DNA of 64,000 nucleotides from Triplophysa rosa. Its lineage: Eukaryota; Chordata; Actinopteri; Cypriniformes; Nemacheilidae. Of the stretch, positions 39,304-54,300 are shown piece by piece. The position numbers and the translations under genes were made by a program. A model generated the notes under the pieces. The model did not search any database, was not told where the DNA came from, and saw nothing but the letters and a program-made list of their open reading frames with translations. The first letter of the stretch is position 1, and each line of letters begins with the position of its first letter. The DNA is taken from positions 22,992,302 through 23,056,301 of the forward strand of contig NC_079899.1 of the NCBI RefSeq assembly GCF_024868665.1. Direction: 5' to 3'.

Positions 39304-42300
39304 GTACCTCAAGTCAAACTTGCATCTAATTTACGTAAAACCGCTATTTGTGTGATGAGAACAATAAGATGGTTATCACGAAGATGACATGATACCGAAT
39401 TACAGCAGTTTTTTAATGAACTGTAATCAGAACGCACGACTTTTCCATTTACTTTGTGACCGTATTATTTATATAATTTTTAAAAGTATTTTGGGAATGC
39501 CTTAAATCAAAATACCATGGCAGTACCTATACTTTTTGTAAGGTATAAGATAGATATCATACATTGCTGATGCTATGCATTTTCCTTAGAGAAAAATAGC
39601 CTGGAGGCACTTTAAACTTTTAAATATGTGGCACATAGGGCCACATGAAAGACTTGAACAGGAAAAGCCCACGTTTTTCCTACAATAAACCGACAGGAGG
39701 TACAATTCTGTCCACCCAAACAGCTCATTATCATTAAATGCAAGGCTCTGCTATAAGAGGGACCCCTGCAATGTCCAAAGTCTTTCAAATGCTGGCTATG
39801 AAGGTCACCATCCTCATATCCTCACATACTACAATCGCAGACCTTCAGCTGTCGATCAGGTGGTGCTGCTTTAGTATCCACACGTCACCACTTTTGATCT
39901 CAAGTCTTAGCGGCACACACCCGCTTTGACATGGTTGTTTTGACTGTGATTGTTGGGGTGTGAGAGGGAGAGGTTGTCCCTGCTCTGACGTGCGCATCGG
40001 GGTTTCCCCCTTCATCAGAACTGACGCAATGCTTTCTCAAGGGTGGATGGACACACGCAGGCCAGATGCTGGTTGTCAGAGCTTTTGGGATCAGGAGAAG
40101 GCTGATGTAAAAACGATGGGCTCTGATCTGTCTGAACAACGAGTAAATAAAGTCACAGTGATGATTTGTTCGTGTTTTTGATTAGGAAATGGTGAGCCAT
40201 TTTAGTCGAATTATGCAATTTGCAGGACATGCTTTGAGATAGATGAATGTGGGCTTGCCTAATGTTTGTACTGTATTTCATGGTTTGGAGTGAGAAGTCT
40301 AAATACATACATTTTTGTACTAGTCTGTATGCTTAGTTTAAAACTATGTGAAATAAAAATCAAAGGCAGTGTTTTATTAAATCTTCATTTTACTCGATAT
40401 AATGTGACAACTTACCTCATGCACTATATTGCGTTCCAGCATGCCTGCTGCTGTCACATTAGGCTGCGTGATCTCTGGCTTTAATAATGGTGCACATGTT
40501 TACAGTTAAATGTTTTGTATAGCCAACATACAAATGCAGTCAAAGGAAACCTATACCAAGAGTAAAATTCATTAGAGTGCAAAGTGTGACAACTAGCCCC
40601 GGTAACTTGGATGTGAAAGACCATTGGATAAAAAAAGGAGGGTAAACAGTGAGCGATGGTCATAATGCAAAACCCTCAGTGCCAACAGTATGAAGTATGT
40701 GGTGAAGTATGTCGAGAAAGCTGAGCCTGTTTGAACTTTTAGTTACAACAGATGTAAAAAATATTCAGCATTTTCTGTGTATACTTTAGAAAAAGAGAAA
40801 GTGTAGGAGAGAAAAAAAGGGTGAGGAGCAGAGGGAAGACTGACTGTAGCTGACTGTGTTGTTTTTCTTCTCTTCTAAATGAATAGGCTGCTAGATTTTG
40901 ACTCATGTTGTTTACATTAAATGTGCATTTCCAAGGAAAACCACAACCCATAATCAAATTTATCAAGGAATGTGTGCTTCAGATTTAGCAGAAATTTTAT
41001 GCCGAAAGATTCTGAAAGATGAACTTTGCAGGAACGACTCTCCTGCTGCCAAATATGCGAGTACCTAAATCACCTCTTTCCCCTAAATTGTAAGCATTTG
41101 GCAAGAAACAGTGCCAGGTTTTTGTGTGTTGGAATACACCCCCCTAATATACTGTAAATAGTTTGTGGTGTGTTTATCTGCGAATCCCAGCTCTTCAAGA
41201 AGATGCAACATCTTGAGAAATTTTGAAGAAAATGTGCCGTTAATGGCTGCAAGTTGGAAAAGAATTTGACGTCGTTTTTCTGAAAATGCTTTAAGACAAT
41301 GCATTAACAGGCATCTTGTACATTGTTACTTTGAAATGAATCATAAATGTGATGAATCATAGATTCATTAAAGATTCATTCAGATGTGGATCATTTGGGG
41401 ACCTTAATAAATACAAGATCTCAGTCATCATCTCAGCTCCTTAACTGATGTGCAAAGGAATCAACACTTGTTTATTGATATTTGATATCTTGATGATACA
41501 GTTCATGAGTGATGTGATGAGCCAAATGTGCAATATAGCATCACATATGGTGCATTTTATCTACATTGTGGGCATGTGGCTGCGACCACAAAACCACAAA
41601 ATATGTCCTAATAAAAAAACATGCCACACAGATTCTGCAGAGACACGTGAAGTGATGATACATGTACAGTATCTGCAATAGTTTGAAACACAATCATCTA
41701 ATGTTGCGATTAAACACCATCCCTGCTGGATGTGATCAGTGCTGGGCAGTGTTGGGTAAGTTACTCTGAAAAAGTAATTAATTACTAGTTACTAATTACA
41801 CATTCGATAATGTAATTAGATTACTGTACAAGTTACTCTCTTCAAAAAGTATTTAATGACTTATTACTAATTACTTTCTATATCCTACATCAACCTTGAT
41901 CAGTTAAGTGATTCAAGGATAGACATGAAATGGCTCTTTTAATTCATTCAAATAAATAATATTAAACTACATAAAGTATTATTATTAATTACAAATGTGA
42001 GAATTATACATTAAAGCACGGATTTTGAAGTTAGACTTTGAATTTTGATGTAAATTCCTCTTCTGCACACACACATATTACACAAAGTATTTACTTTAAT
42101 TACATCAGAAGTAACTGTAATTAAATTACAGAAAAAACAAGAGTAATCCCTTACTTTACTTTTTCAAGGGAAAAGTAATTAAATTACAGTAACTAATTAC
42201 TTAGTAACTAGTTACACCCAACACTGGTGCTGGGTAAGTACTCAGAAAAAGTATTTAATTACTAGTTACTAATTACATATTCAATGGTGTAATTCAAATT

Positions 42301-45300
42301 ACTCTCTCCAAAATTGATTTAATTACTTATTACTAGTCACTTTCTATATCCTACATCAACCTTGATTAGAATTGATTCAAGGATAGACATGAAACGACTT
42401 ATTTAATTCATTCAAATAAATAATAAATAACTACATAAATTATTCTTATTAACTGACCAAAGTATACAAATGTGAGAAGGATACATTAAAGCATAAATGT
42501 TAAAGTTAGACTTATAATTTTAATGTCATTTCCACTATTGAATATATTACACAGTATTTAGTTCAATTACATGAGAAGTAACTGTAATTAAATTACAGAA
42601 AAAATAAGAATAATCCCTTACTTTACTTTTTAAAGGGAAAGTAATTAAATTACATTAACTAATTACTTAGTAACTAGTTACACCCAACACTGGATGTGAT
42701 ATACAGATTTGTTCATTGTTTACTTAAAATGAGCAATGACTGAATGTGAACCCTCTCAAATCCCACAAAATCCATCTTGACATAAACATTTCGCTGAGTG
42801 GGAATGGCAGAAACTAATCGGCTTTGAAATAGTCTCAAAGATTTGAATGATTACACGTTTTTTTTAATTTTTATTAAATTGAATGAATGTCATTGTCCAT
42901 CTCTTTGTTGGGTGGTGGACAGTAGTGGATGGGTATCTGAATATACTGAGACTGAATATGTAGCCTGTAGTTTTTCAAGAACAGTACAGTCTCAAAATGA
43001 TTCTGCACAATATATGGAAATATAACAAATGTGTATATCGCAATATGCATATTGGAATAGTTTGCAATAACTGAATCATTTGAAAATTTCTAAAAGTTAT
43101 GTATTGACCACTTTGGATGATGTAAACAACGCTGAGCCAACGCTGGTCCAAAAGAACTTCCTGTTTCAGTTTTTTAACACTGTAATACAAAGTACAAAAT
43201 ACAACTAACAGAACATTTTTAACCGAATGAAAATGTTAAACGAATATACAGTATAATAGTTTGCATAATAGAATGTGCAACATAAAATGTTTAGATTCTT
43301 CTGATATTCCAGAGCTGCTCTTAAAGAGACCACAATGAACCCAATGAACTGAGCCACTGACTCTTCCATGACTTCATACTGTATTTCAACTGTGCACATC
43401 TGTTGGTTAAAAGGGAGTTCTTTTTACTTTTTAAATGGGATAAATATGGATTAAAAGACATATTTTTATGTTGTGTGAGTCTTGGGCCTGTACAGAGAGT
43501 TACAGTATAGACGTGGCTTGGGTTGTGTTTTGGTAGTACTGCGTTTTAGATTTTTTTGCTGATCCATGCATGTAGCCATAACACTGGTCTTCTTTTTCTG
43601 CCAAACCAGAAGTCAAAAGTCCAAGCCCGAAGTCCACGGCATTTCAGGAAATCATGCTGGACAAGCAGTGATTCATGAAGACTGGACGCCCACATTCACC
43701 TTCGCCATCTTTCATATATTTCCTTTAGATTTTAATTCTGGCAGACAGCGCGGCATGCAGGTCTCTGTGGCAAGTGTAAATCTAAGATGTCACAATAATA
43801 ACAAATGTCACAACATTGGATTGGCTTGTGACTTTTAAACTAATCTTGTTTGTTGTATACCCTAACTTATTGAATTTGCAAGCAACCAGCTTATTAAAAC
43901 TGGTGAATTTTTCCCAGGTCTTGCCGTGTTTGTGTGCAGCTTGCATGAGACGATCAGTTTGCTGTCTTGAGGTTGAGACTATGATGAGTCAGAGGCAGGT
44001 TTGCAGTTATCAGTTTCCCAAGCTGAATATCTCTAATGGGACAGTGTTCAAAGCTGTTAGTATCACAGGACAGATAAGATACTGACAGATGTGAAGAGCT
44101 CTCTTTAACAGGAGCATGGAAAATTGCTCTTTTATCTATTTTTACAGTATTCCCAATGAGAGGCTATTAATACAAAGACTTTATCCTCTTTTATGAGTTT
44201 CATTTAGCATTTGGACGTATTTTATAAGATGTAATTTAGGTTTGCGACCCATCAACATATTATTTTTAGGTTTGTGACCCAGCGACATATTTTATTTTAT
44301 TTTATTAATCGCATCCAGAAAAAAAGTTTGTGTTTACATAATATATGTCTGTATACTGCGCATTTTAGTTTGGTATTTATAAACACATACACATTCATGT
44401 ATATATAGATTTAGGAAATATTTAGATGTATTTCCTTAGACGTATTTAACAATAAATGAAATTAAATATAAAGGTTTATTCATTTTTATATTTTCTTAAA
44501 TATATGAATGTATGTGTATGCGTTTATAAATGCAAAATCAATATGCACCATACGCAGACATTTTATTATGGACACAAACTTTTATTCTGGATGTGATTAA
44601 TCACGATTAATCGTTTGAACAAACCCTTAAGCCCAGGTATTAAACATCATTGCCGTTATTCCACACTTTAGCTTAGTGTAAAAAGGTGTGCTATTATATT
44701 TTTTGAGCAGTCAGGCTTGCTTGGTAGGTGATAAAATGCGTTTCTGACCTCTATAGCTGTTATTCATCAATTCCCCATCCATGCTTTTGTGTGTCCCTTT
44801 TCAATACGCCAGGTCTTATTTGATGCTGAGCCGTCCTTCGCATTTTGTAGCTGTTTTATTTTCCCTTTTGTTCTGGTGGCTCAAGAGGGTTTAAATAATC
44901 CTCTTTGTGAAAGAGAGGTTCCTGGCCGTTGACCTGGGATTTTTGAAAAAGTGGCAGCGACTGTGAAGTCAAGAACCTGCGCCAGTGCCTTTAAGTCTCG
45001 GGTGGATCCAGACCATCCCAATCCAACACAGTAAGACAGGAAGTCTACATTCATACAATCGCCTATTCATTTGAAAAGAAACTTCCTAGAATTGTCAATC
45101 AGGACTCGAACTTTGTTCTGAAAACACCTCTGATATGCAAAGTGTTTCCTGTGAACACGTTTTTCTTTGACATGGGAAGCAGTTAGTGCTGAACAGCAGC
45201 GGATGGCCAGACATGCCAAACGTCTGTTGTGTACAATTGCTTCTGGAAGACGAACTTAAATTAAAAGTAAAATCTATATGTCAGTAAAATGAATCCCAGA

Positions 45301-48300
45301 GCAAGAAGTGTTTCAATGTGAAAATATCTTTAGAGGAGGATTCTCTCCTGGTGTATTTCAGTCACATCTGTAGTACATCTGCTTCGAAGACCAGCCCCTC
45401 CAATTCCTTTATTTTAGTGACGTTCCAAGCTGAGACGCCACAGATGTGCCGCTGTGGTCAAACCCCTGCAGAAACCGCTTTCCTGTAAAGTGAGCGAGTT
45501 ACTGTATAACCATGAGGAAAATGTTCCCACGAGCTTGCCCTTCCATCAAATATGTGCCCTGATGGATTGACCTAAACTATTTCTAAGTGTAACCATAACA
45601 AAAGTTTATCTGAGTATCAGTATGTGGAATAAAATTAGATAAATAGTGAACACCGAGAATATCTAAATATTGTTGTGAGCAGATAAGTGTGGGGCTTAAT
45701 GAAACATCTGGTAATACTGTTTTTGGATGTTGTGAATGCTCAGGCTTTAGTGCTTTTTTGGCACAGTGTGCGTGTGTGTTTGTTTGTGTTTGTGCTTTTT
45801 AGTTTCAAGTTTTAAGCTATTTTAGTAGTTTTTTTAAGATGGGAAGCTAGTTTTGTGTTAAAATTGTTTTTCTGATCTAGCTTGACATTCAGCAATGCTG
45901 TAGGTAAACCGCTTGTAGGTCTATTTGATGAAAAAGTGTAAATTGATTTGAAACAAACCACAAAACCGAATTCCTAGTGCAAATGTCCTTTATCCATTTT
46001 CCCGCCTTTGTTCCGTTACCAGCATTTTTCAAAAATCTTCTTTTGTGTTCTGCAGACGAAAGAGTGTTCATACAGGTTTGAAATGACAAGAGGGTGAATA
46101 AACGATGACAGAATTTTCATTTTTGGATGAAATGTACCTTTTAGTATCATTTTAAAGTTTAGGTTTTTCTTATTACACTTGAAAATGTTTGTTGGTGTTC
46201 ATGCAGCGATAATCAAATCTCAAATTGCCGTGCTGGAAAGAACTTTTATCATCTTTTGCAATAAACAGCCACAATTGTGAGCTGTTTCCACATGACATGC
46301 TGCGACCGCATTTAAGTGATGTTTGTAAACGGAGGTTGAAGCCATCGGCAACAACAACATTAAAGGAGCGAATGAATGCTTTTCCTGACAGTATCATCAT
46401 TGTGCCTGTGGATCAGTTTTGATATTGAATCTCACTATCAGTGTTTCAGTGTGGACACAGTTGGACAGAACTGGGTGTGATTGTACGTTTGGGACAGACG
46501 CCCTCTCGTCACCTCACTGATGTTGATGATTGATGAGACGGACGATCAGACGTCTGTCTGTCCCCTCCCGGGGAGAGATAAATAAGCAAGGCTGTAAAAA
46601 CAGGCTGCCCGTGTAGCCGCAGTGAGGGTCCCAGCTGCTCTGACCACTTCCTGTTGATGATGTCAGATTGGGGTCAGAGGTCACGGTGTGCAGTGCAGTG
46701 CCCGAGCAGCACACAGGGTCACCCAGAGGGGAAGATATGTAGGTAGAATTCTTTTGAGTCTTGATCACAGGAAGTGCAAATGCTGTTGAGTAAAACAAGA
46801 GGGAGTTTAATGTCATCGTGTGTTTTGATGGAGTTCAGTATCAAAAGGATTCCATCGCTGAGAATTGCATTATCTCTTGATCTCTCTCGCCTTGGTTCTT
46901 TTCAGTGTCTGTATTTGTGTAACTTGATAGTGCGTTTCATTATGCATTCAGTCTTAAGCATGCAGGGACATAATAATGATGGACATATAGATGCATTGTG
47001 TAATCTTCAAAACCACAGTTATCATTTCTGTGTCTTAAAGGAGCAATTCACTAAAAAAATGTCAGTATTTAATCACTCTCATATCTGTCCAAAGCCATTT
47101 GCGGTTATTATTTCTGTGTAACACGAGTAGACTTTTTAAAAGACTTTATGTTGAACTTTTCCAAACAACAACAGTTCATAGTTTATCATAGACAGTTCAT
47201 TAACTATATTTGACAATTTCTCCCTTTATGAATAAAAATCATGGGTTTGATACAGCAACTCGGGGTGTTTCCAGAATTTGTGCGGCAGAGCGATTTTAAG
47301 CATCAATGGGCTGAAGTGCTTCTTGAAATCATCAGGCGGATGGTTTTGCATGATCGCCCTCTTCCAATGAAGGCATTATAGCCACCACACCTCTACACAA
47401 GTTACTCATTGTCCTTTACTCTGTAACTCTGTGTAAACATATCAGTATACAGTACATCAGCAGGCCTGATGGGAACCGCAGACATTAGTGTCACATCTTA
47501 GAAACTTTATGAAGGGGACCTTGGCTCTGTGCAAATGTTTGGAGTTAGCAGTAAGAATCATGTGAGTTAGCATTCATATAGTCTCATAAAAGTCTTGTGT
47601 AACATTACTTTATTGAAAATAGAGTAATGTAGAAGTTTGAATGCCATTTGCTCAGTTAATTTGAAAAGATTGCATAGTATTTTTCATAAACTAACACTAA
47701 GTAATGACAAAGACATTAACAAGAATTTAAGCCGCTGTCTGTGACTTTTGCCTCTATATGGCCATTGCTGTTTGAAACATAAAATTGCACTTAGTGTACT
47801 TTTTTGTAGTTTTTTGTTTACAAGGGTTTAAGTTTAAGGATGTAAAACTAATCCAAATTAGAAATTTTGAGGCTTAAAGTTATGAATCATGGTATAAGGT
47901 TAGAAGATCTTGAATACCTTATTTATATAAAAAAAAAACATATCACTGCTATCTTCTCAAACCTTGTATCTCCATATTTCATGATTTTTATTTTTGTCAT
48001 AAATAATTATTATTAGTCACCCTTTTTGTCTTGGGTTTTGCACATATCAGACCAATAAAATGTATTAAAAAGTGCTTGTCAACACAGTATTTGATCATTT
48101 AAAAAGTATAGTGTTTTTCCATTTTCTGAAAAACAGCTAATTTGGACATCTGAGGTTTCGGAAGGACTGAGACGATATACAGTATGTTTCTCAGTGGATT
48201 TTTATTTATTTTTAACCAAAAAAGTTACATATTGCAGCTTTTAAAAATGAGCTGGTGTTACAGGCCTACACTAAATTCTATGGTATGATTTTGTTTATAG

Positions 48301-51300
48301 CCCTTTTATGCTGTTCATTAGTTTCCTCATGTTAAATGACCCTCCTAGATTATAGACAATGATCTTATTCAGTTGGTGCTACTTGACTTGAGCAGGGCCA
48401 GGAAGTGATGTCATAGTGTTCTGGACCAAGAACCTGTCCCACATGTGTCAATTCACGTACTGAAATGCAGGTAAAGTTTCTTATCCGTATTGTAAATCCC
48501 TCTGGAAAATGAGCTGTTAGTGGCTGATATTTTTCTCTTGATGGTTACCTCATAACAGTGAAAAAGCACTACAATAATCTGATATCATTTCTCATGGGAG
48601 AAGCAATTACTGTCGTCTTTGAAGAACTGACCGGAAAGGACTGTTTTCAGCAGCGTTGAGGAACAAAAGGGTAATTGTATTTGTGCGGTAGATACTCTAT
48701 ACTTGGGATTTGGTCATTTGTCAGATAGAGACTGTATGTGAGTAAGTGGGATGGGTTCAAAGAGACAGCTAATGCCAAATTCTGTCTAGAAGACCTGAAA
48801 GGTATATTATAAACTGCTTTATTATTTTAACTTTGAATGGCAGACGGAGGCCAGTTTTCATCTTGTTTCTTCAGCACACTCCTGTCTTACATTTCAACAC
48901 TTTCGATTACTATGAAGGCAACGTCTCAAACCCCAATTCATAGTTTTCCACTTCTGAGTTTCCTACTGCGCTGAAATGAGTTTTCAGATCCAAGTGGGTG
49001 AGACATTCATAACATCAGGGAAGCATTGCTTTCTTATGCAGAAATGTGCTGATGATTTATCTTACGTCATATATTTAGTCAGATTTTAATTCAAGTTAAG
49101 CAGCCATTAGTGTAAGCCATGACGTATCCACATGACAAGATCTTTATTTTCCTTTTGCTGTGTACTCGGCGTAAATGAGCCTGGATCTTGTCGAAGATCA
49201 GTCTGTAATGCCTTGAGCTTGTTACGACTGTAATCTCATGTATTTATAGTTTTGGAAAATAAAATGATGCAATGGAAAAATATGATTTAAGGTCTTTTTG
49301 TATATTGGGATCAACTCTTATTGGTATCGGTCACACACTGGGAGAAGCGTGAGAGCTGCCAAATGTGCTTTATTTTGTGCGTTTTTTTTCTTGTCTCGTC
49401 TCAAATTTTCCTCCCATTTTGGAGCTGAAACATGTTGAGTGTGTCCGTAAAGTCATGAGCTGCATAAATGTTCGATGAAAGCAAGCCCGGGATGAAAATT
49501 CTGCATGACGAATGTGCTAAGAATGTGGATCATTCACGGCTGGCCGAAGAGGCCTGGAAATACTGTGCTCTGCTTCGCTCCAATCAACAGTTGGAAAACA
49601 AATACTGGTGAGCTGAAACAGACGGATAACTCCTGCCATCTTTAAACCTAGAAAGCTTCTATGTGTAAGCAACTAACATTACATCTTAGTAGTATTATCA
49701 GAACGCCTCATACTGATCAAGCTATACATTCGGTCATTTACTCACTTTAATGTTTTATCAGTGTATATAAAGGTGACATCAAAGTATTGTTTTTATACAG
49801 AAAAAACACCCAAAAATAAACATACCCAAATGTATTTATTATAGCCTACTAGAAAAGTTCTACAGTAGTTACTATTCACTTTCATTGTGTGGATAAGAAT
49901 TGTTGAAGTCACACCAGTTCAAAAAGACACAAGGGGTGAGTATGACAGAATATTTATTTTTGGGTGTACTGTCTCTTTAAGAAAGGAAGCAACGGACAAA
50001 GTAGTGGTTGCTATCAACATTAGAAATATTAACCTTTAAACTTGAACCAGTTTGTTCTAGTGGTCAAAACGCTTTCATGCAGTTCATTAAAGCATCTTTT
50101 CATATAGCCACCACGGCTTATTTCGTGATGTCATAGTGTGGTCTAGCACCATCTGTGTTTAATACAGTAGGCCAGAACATGAAATTGTACTGGCAATAAG
50201 TGCGAGCGTACCCAACAGCTGTGGGAGACAGGAAATCCACCGTAGGTCGCTGATGGCCATGTGGAATCAAAGCTGCTGTCAGGTGGTTTTGGTCCACAGT
50301 GTCCACTTGGAGAATTTCTTGGGAAAATTAAGTGGTTTTCATTTACGGCCAATTGTTGGGTAACTTCCTTTGTTATTACATTACAATGCGGTGACTGTCA
50401 CGTTGACCTTTTAGGGTTCTGTCAACTGTCAAACCATGTGAACTGTGAAATAAATAAAGTAAATGGTGCTAACCTGGGCAAAAGTTCAAATTTGTTAAAA
50501 AATAAGATTTCATTAGACAAGGAATAACATGAAATCAGTCCATTTTTAATTCATTCCGAATGAAAAGAAACTACATTGTCTTTTTGGAAGCGTTCCACAT
50601 GCTTGTCTGGTTTAACACAATTCATATGCATTGCACTTAGTCACACATGCTCCCCATTAAGAAGACACTGGGTTTTTTCTGACACACAGCATGAGGCCAG
50701 TTCACTGATGGCAATCTTTTATTGCGATGGTCTTTAAGCTTCATTTGTTTGAGGTCTTAACGCACAACCAAACCGCATCTGTGTTACACACAGCAGACCG
50801 GCACCTAGATTGTTGCCCTTACTAGTAGACTAAAACAAAACAGGGCTGAAACCTACGATGGGGTAAGAGATGTGATCGACTCACTTTCTCTGCAGTCAGC
50901 GAGTTGAATTCTCTGACAGAGGTTTGAATTCTCCAAGCACACAGCGTAGAGATGACGAAGGCTTGGTTCCAGAGCATGTCACTGTTTGTGTGTGAGAGAC
51001 AGGCGACACTATGAGATTTGAGACTGAGACACAAACGCTGGTTTGAGCACATATCGGGGAGATAAGATTTAACTTGGCTTCTATCTTTGGAGAGCTCCAT
51101 TTGTTTTGAAAGCTGTATAGCTGCACGTCTCACTAGTGGAATATTTCAGATTTTATATTTGAAAAGCAAAAAGTGGTATTGCATTTAATTGAGTTTTTTT
51201 TTTTGCTTTTTGGGTAAAAGTTAGATAAAGTTGATCTGTCAAAGGTGTTCTGGCATCTTTTACATTCATGCATTGGGCATGAACTTTTCATCCATGGACT

Positions 51301-54300
51301 AAAGCCACAAAACTCCAATTTCGATTCAATGGGGTTTAAAAATGTACATGTTGCTTTTGGCAGGAAAACCCTTTTTTTTAAATCTGTATGATTATGCTAG
51401 TAAATTACACTTTAATTATTGTATTTGACTGTATATTTATAACAATGTAAATGTGTGCATTAGTTTTACATAAGCAATAAGTGTAAACAATAAACAGACT
51501 TTATAATTTATAACTGCCATACAAACAGAAAATTGCAATGTTACATTCATTAGATTAAACCATAAGCATTTCTACAGATGTGTTACCTACCTCTGTTTTT
51601 CTTTTTACAGAAACTGGTGTGCGTATGTGGTGACCAAGACAGTGAGCTGTGTGGTGGAGGATGGGGTGGAAACTTACGTGAAGCCTGATTATCAGCCATG
51701 TTCCTGGGGTGTTCAGTGTGCTCGTGTTGTTGTGTATGTATGTCCTTACTGTGTATATCATTATTGGATGTATTATCTTATTATGTAAGATGAATGTTGT
51801 TTTAATCTATACAATGAGAGTGAATGGAGACAAATGCTGTCACTCGCTAACATTAAAACAATAAGAAAAAAGTTTAGAGTTAAGAAAACATGAGGGTAAA
51901 TTATGACAGAATTTTCTTTTTTAATTCCCATTTTGTTTTTAAATACCATTTTGTAATTTGATTTAGCGTAATGCTAGTGAACAGTTGTATGTTACTCTTC
52001 GATTCTATGTTATGCATCTGTTTTCAAGCTTTCTGTCAGTTTGATAACTTTGTATCTGAGGCACCTTGTATCTGACGTCAAATCATGTCAGAGTTTATGT
52101 CTGGCCTTTATTTAGTGTTTTATGAATAAATAAAAGAATAATGTACTGTAGCATCAGCTATCTTTTGACAGGTAACAGATGTTTAAAGCTACACTATTAT
52201 AACATTTGCAATAATACCACATCAACATTTAGTCATTACAATGAAAGAAATAATAAAAAATGTGCTGTTTACACCGTAGACCTACTGTCAAGTGGGAGAT
52301 CTGGGAGATAAATAAACTGTAGTTTGTGGACGCCAGGATTAGAGAGTTTGTGCAGTTGCAAGGTGGTTTCCAGCAACATACCGGTCTCCAGCTTGAAAAA
52401 GTGTATTCAACACCGTTAGACTTAATACACACACACCACTATATATGGAATGAAGTGGTACGCCAGTCCAAGCTTCGACCAGAACACCGCAGGAATTAGG
52501 CTTAAATCCTACTAAAACACCACCACTTATTTTTACTCTCTCTTCATAGGGCAGAGAGACCCCTTTTACTTCTAACAGGGGTCATGGAATGTGGAGACAA
52601 GAATTTAGTGGCTTGCGAAATGTAACCAATAGTCCTGGGAAAAAAATTAAAATCGTTTCCTATTCCACCTTTTTAACTGTGCCGAAAAATGGGTTCAAAG
52701 CTGACCTTGACCAGTATTTTTTTATTTGTATGGCACAGTGAACTTGAGATCTTTTACACAGAAAAATGATATAAATATACCATAGTAACAGTAATGCATG
52801 GAATGCACATACCACAAGTCTCATTTCTTCTTGGTAAGGCAAACATGACTAGTGTTACTCACGTTTACCACTCACATTTTCTTAAGAAAATGTTAAAATC
52901 GACTCTTGAGCGTTATTATTTCTGTGTATTACTATGTGCTGCCCGGCCCCTCATTGAACAAGAGACTTTAGTTTAAACAGCTGGAAAACATGTGTGGGCA
53001 GTAACTAGTCCTGAATGTATATAATAAACAGTATATGTCTGTTCTTGCACAGGGAATTCATTCTGAAACATTTATATCGCTTCAAGCATGTGTGTGTTTT
53101 ACTCTCACCGAGACTAAACTAGAGGTTAGAGACTAATTTGTCTGATGGAGAGTGTTGCAACACAACATTGTTCTCAAAAAGCCCAAAGGATCCGTTTGTT
53201 TAAAGTGCTTAATGTGGAAGATATTGAACAATATACAGAACGGTGAATTGTAATGTAATGAGCATACCAAGCCAGAACAGTTTCGTTTTTTTTTAATGCC
53301 TAAAATTAGAATTTGAGAACAGAATGCTACAATGTGTTTCTTAATCCCATGTACTTCCCAATTCAAACAAAACATTGACAGTGATCAAAAAAGTCACGGC
53401 AAGTCTCCAAATGTCTTGCTGTCATTTACACGATTTTCACATGTCTCACAGATATCGGACATACATGAGGCCCAGATACAAGGTGGCTTACAAAATGGTA
53501 ACGGAAATGGAGTGGAAATGTTGCCATGGATACAGTGGAGAAGACTGCAATGATGGACCAAACGGGGGGTCTAACACTCAGATCTCAACAGTCAGACCTT
53601 GGCTTAAACCCTCACAACCAGGACAAACTGGAGCAGGTTCTGGTCAGGGACAAAGTGGGGGAAATGGTAGGTCAAAATTGTATCACACTAGAAAAGGTCA
53701 ACCTACTAATGTTTTCCCATATGGCCATTTTTAGCCATCTTGAGACTTTGTAAATTGTAATATCTGTTGCAAATTTCTTGTTTGTTGCTGCCTGTACAAC
53801 AGTGATTTGTTCTGTTAAAACATGATTTACAATCTTTGCCTAGGGAGAGGTGACAACGAAAAGATGAAACAACTGGAGGACAAAATCCAGCGGTTGACCA
53901 AAGACTTAACTGACCTTCAGTCATCACTGCGTGGGATGAATGAAAAATTCCAAGAGGAGATGCGTAAACCCGGTTTGAACGGTGGCAAGACGCCAGCTGA
54001 TGCAGCCCAGCCAGAAATGAAAGAGACCATCCATAACATTCAGACCAAGTTGGACCAGCTCGACAACCGGACACAAGCTCATGACAAGACTCTAGTCAGC
54101 ATCAACAACCATCTAGTGAACGGGAAAGAAGGCAATGACCTGGACGAAGAAGGAGTTGGAGGAAGCAGGTTCAATACGTTAAAGGAGGAGATCCTCAGAG
54201 AACTTGAAAGTCGAGTGACGCTCTCCTGTTCCACCTGTCAAACTGGGGTTGAAGACCTTAGACGTCAACAGCAACAAGATCGAGAGAGGATCTCCGCTCT

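Larger units (their letters stand above)
39304..51610 (+). other. emilin1: emilin1 intron 1, 12.3 kb
   Basis: Long first intron with no open frame I can support. It contains a nested hAT pair (41737-42692), a dispersed repeat (43125-43205), two short direct repeats (44237-44290), a MITE (44304-44601), a half palindromic MITE (46021-46142), a TTAA-bounded MITE (47727-48244) and another MITE end (about 49860-49985). The remaining roughly 9 kb shows no feature I recognise. First introns of this size often hold enhancers, but none can be shown from sequence alone. Confidence 0.8.

Noticed and set aside
42228..42692. Simple tandem duplication of the element at 41747
   Set aside because: The 8-bp duplications GTGCTGGG and GATGTGAT show nested transposition instead.
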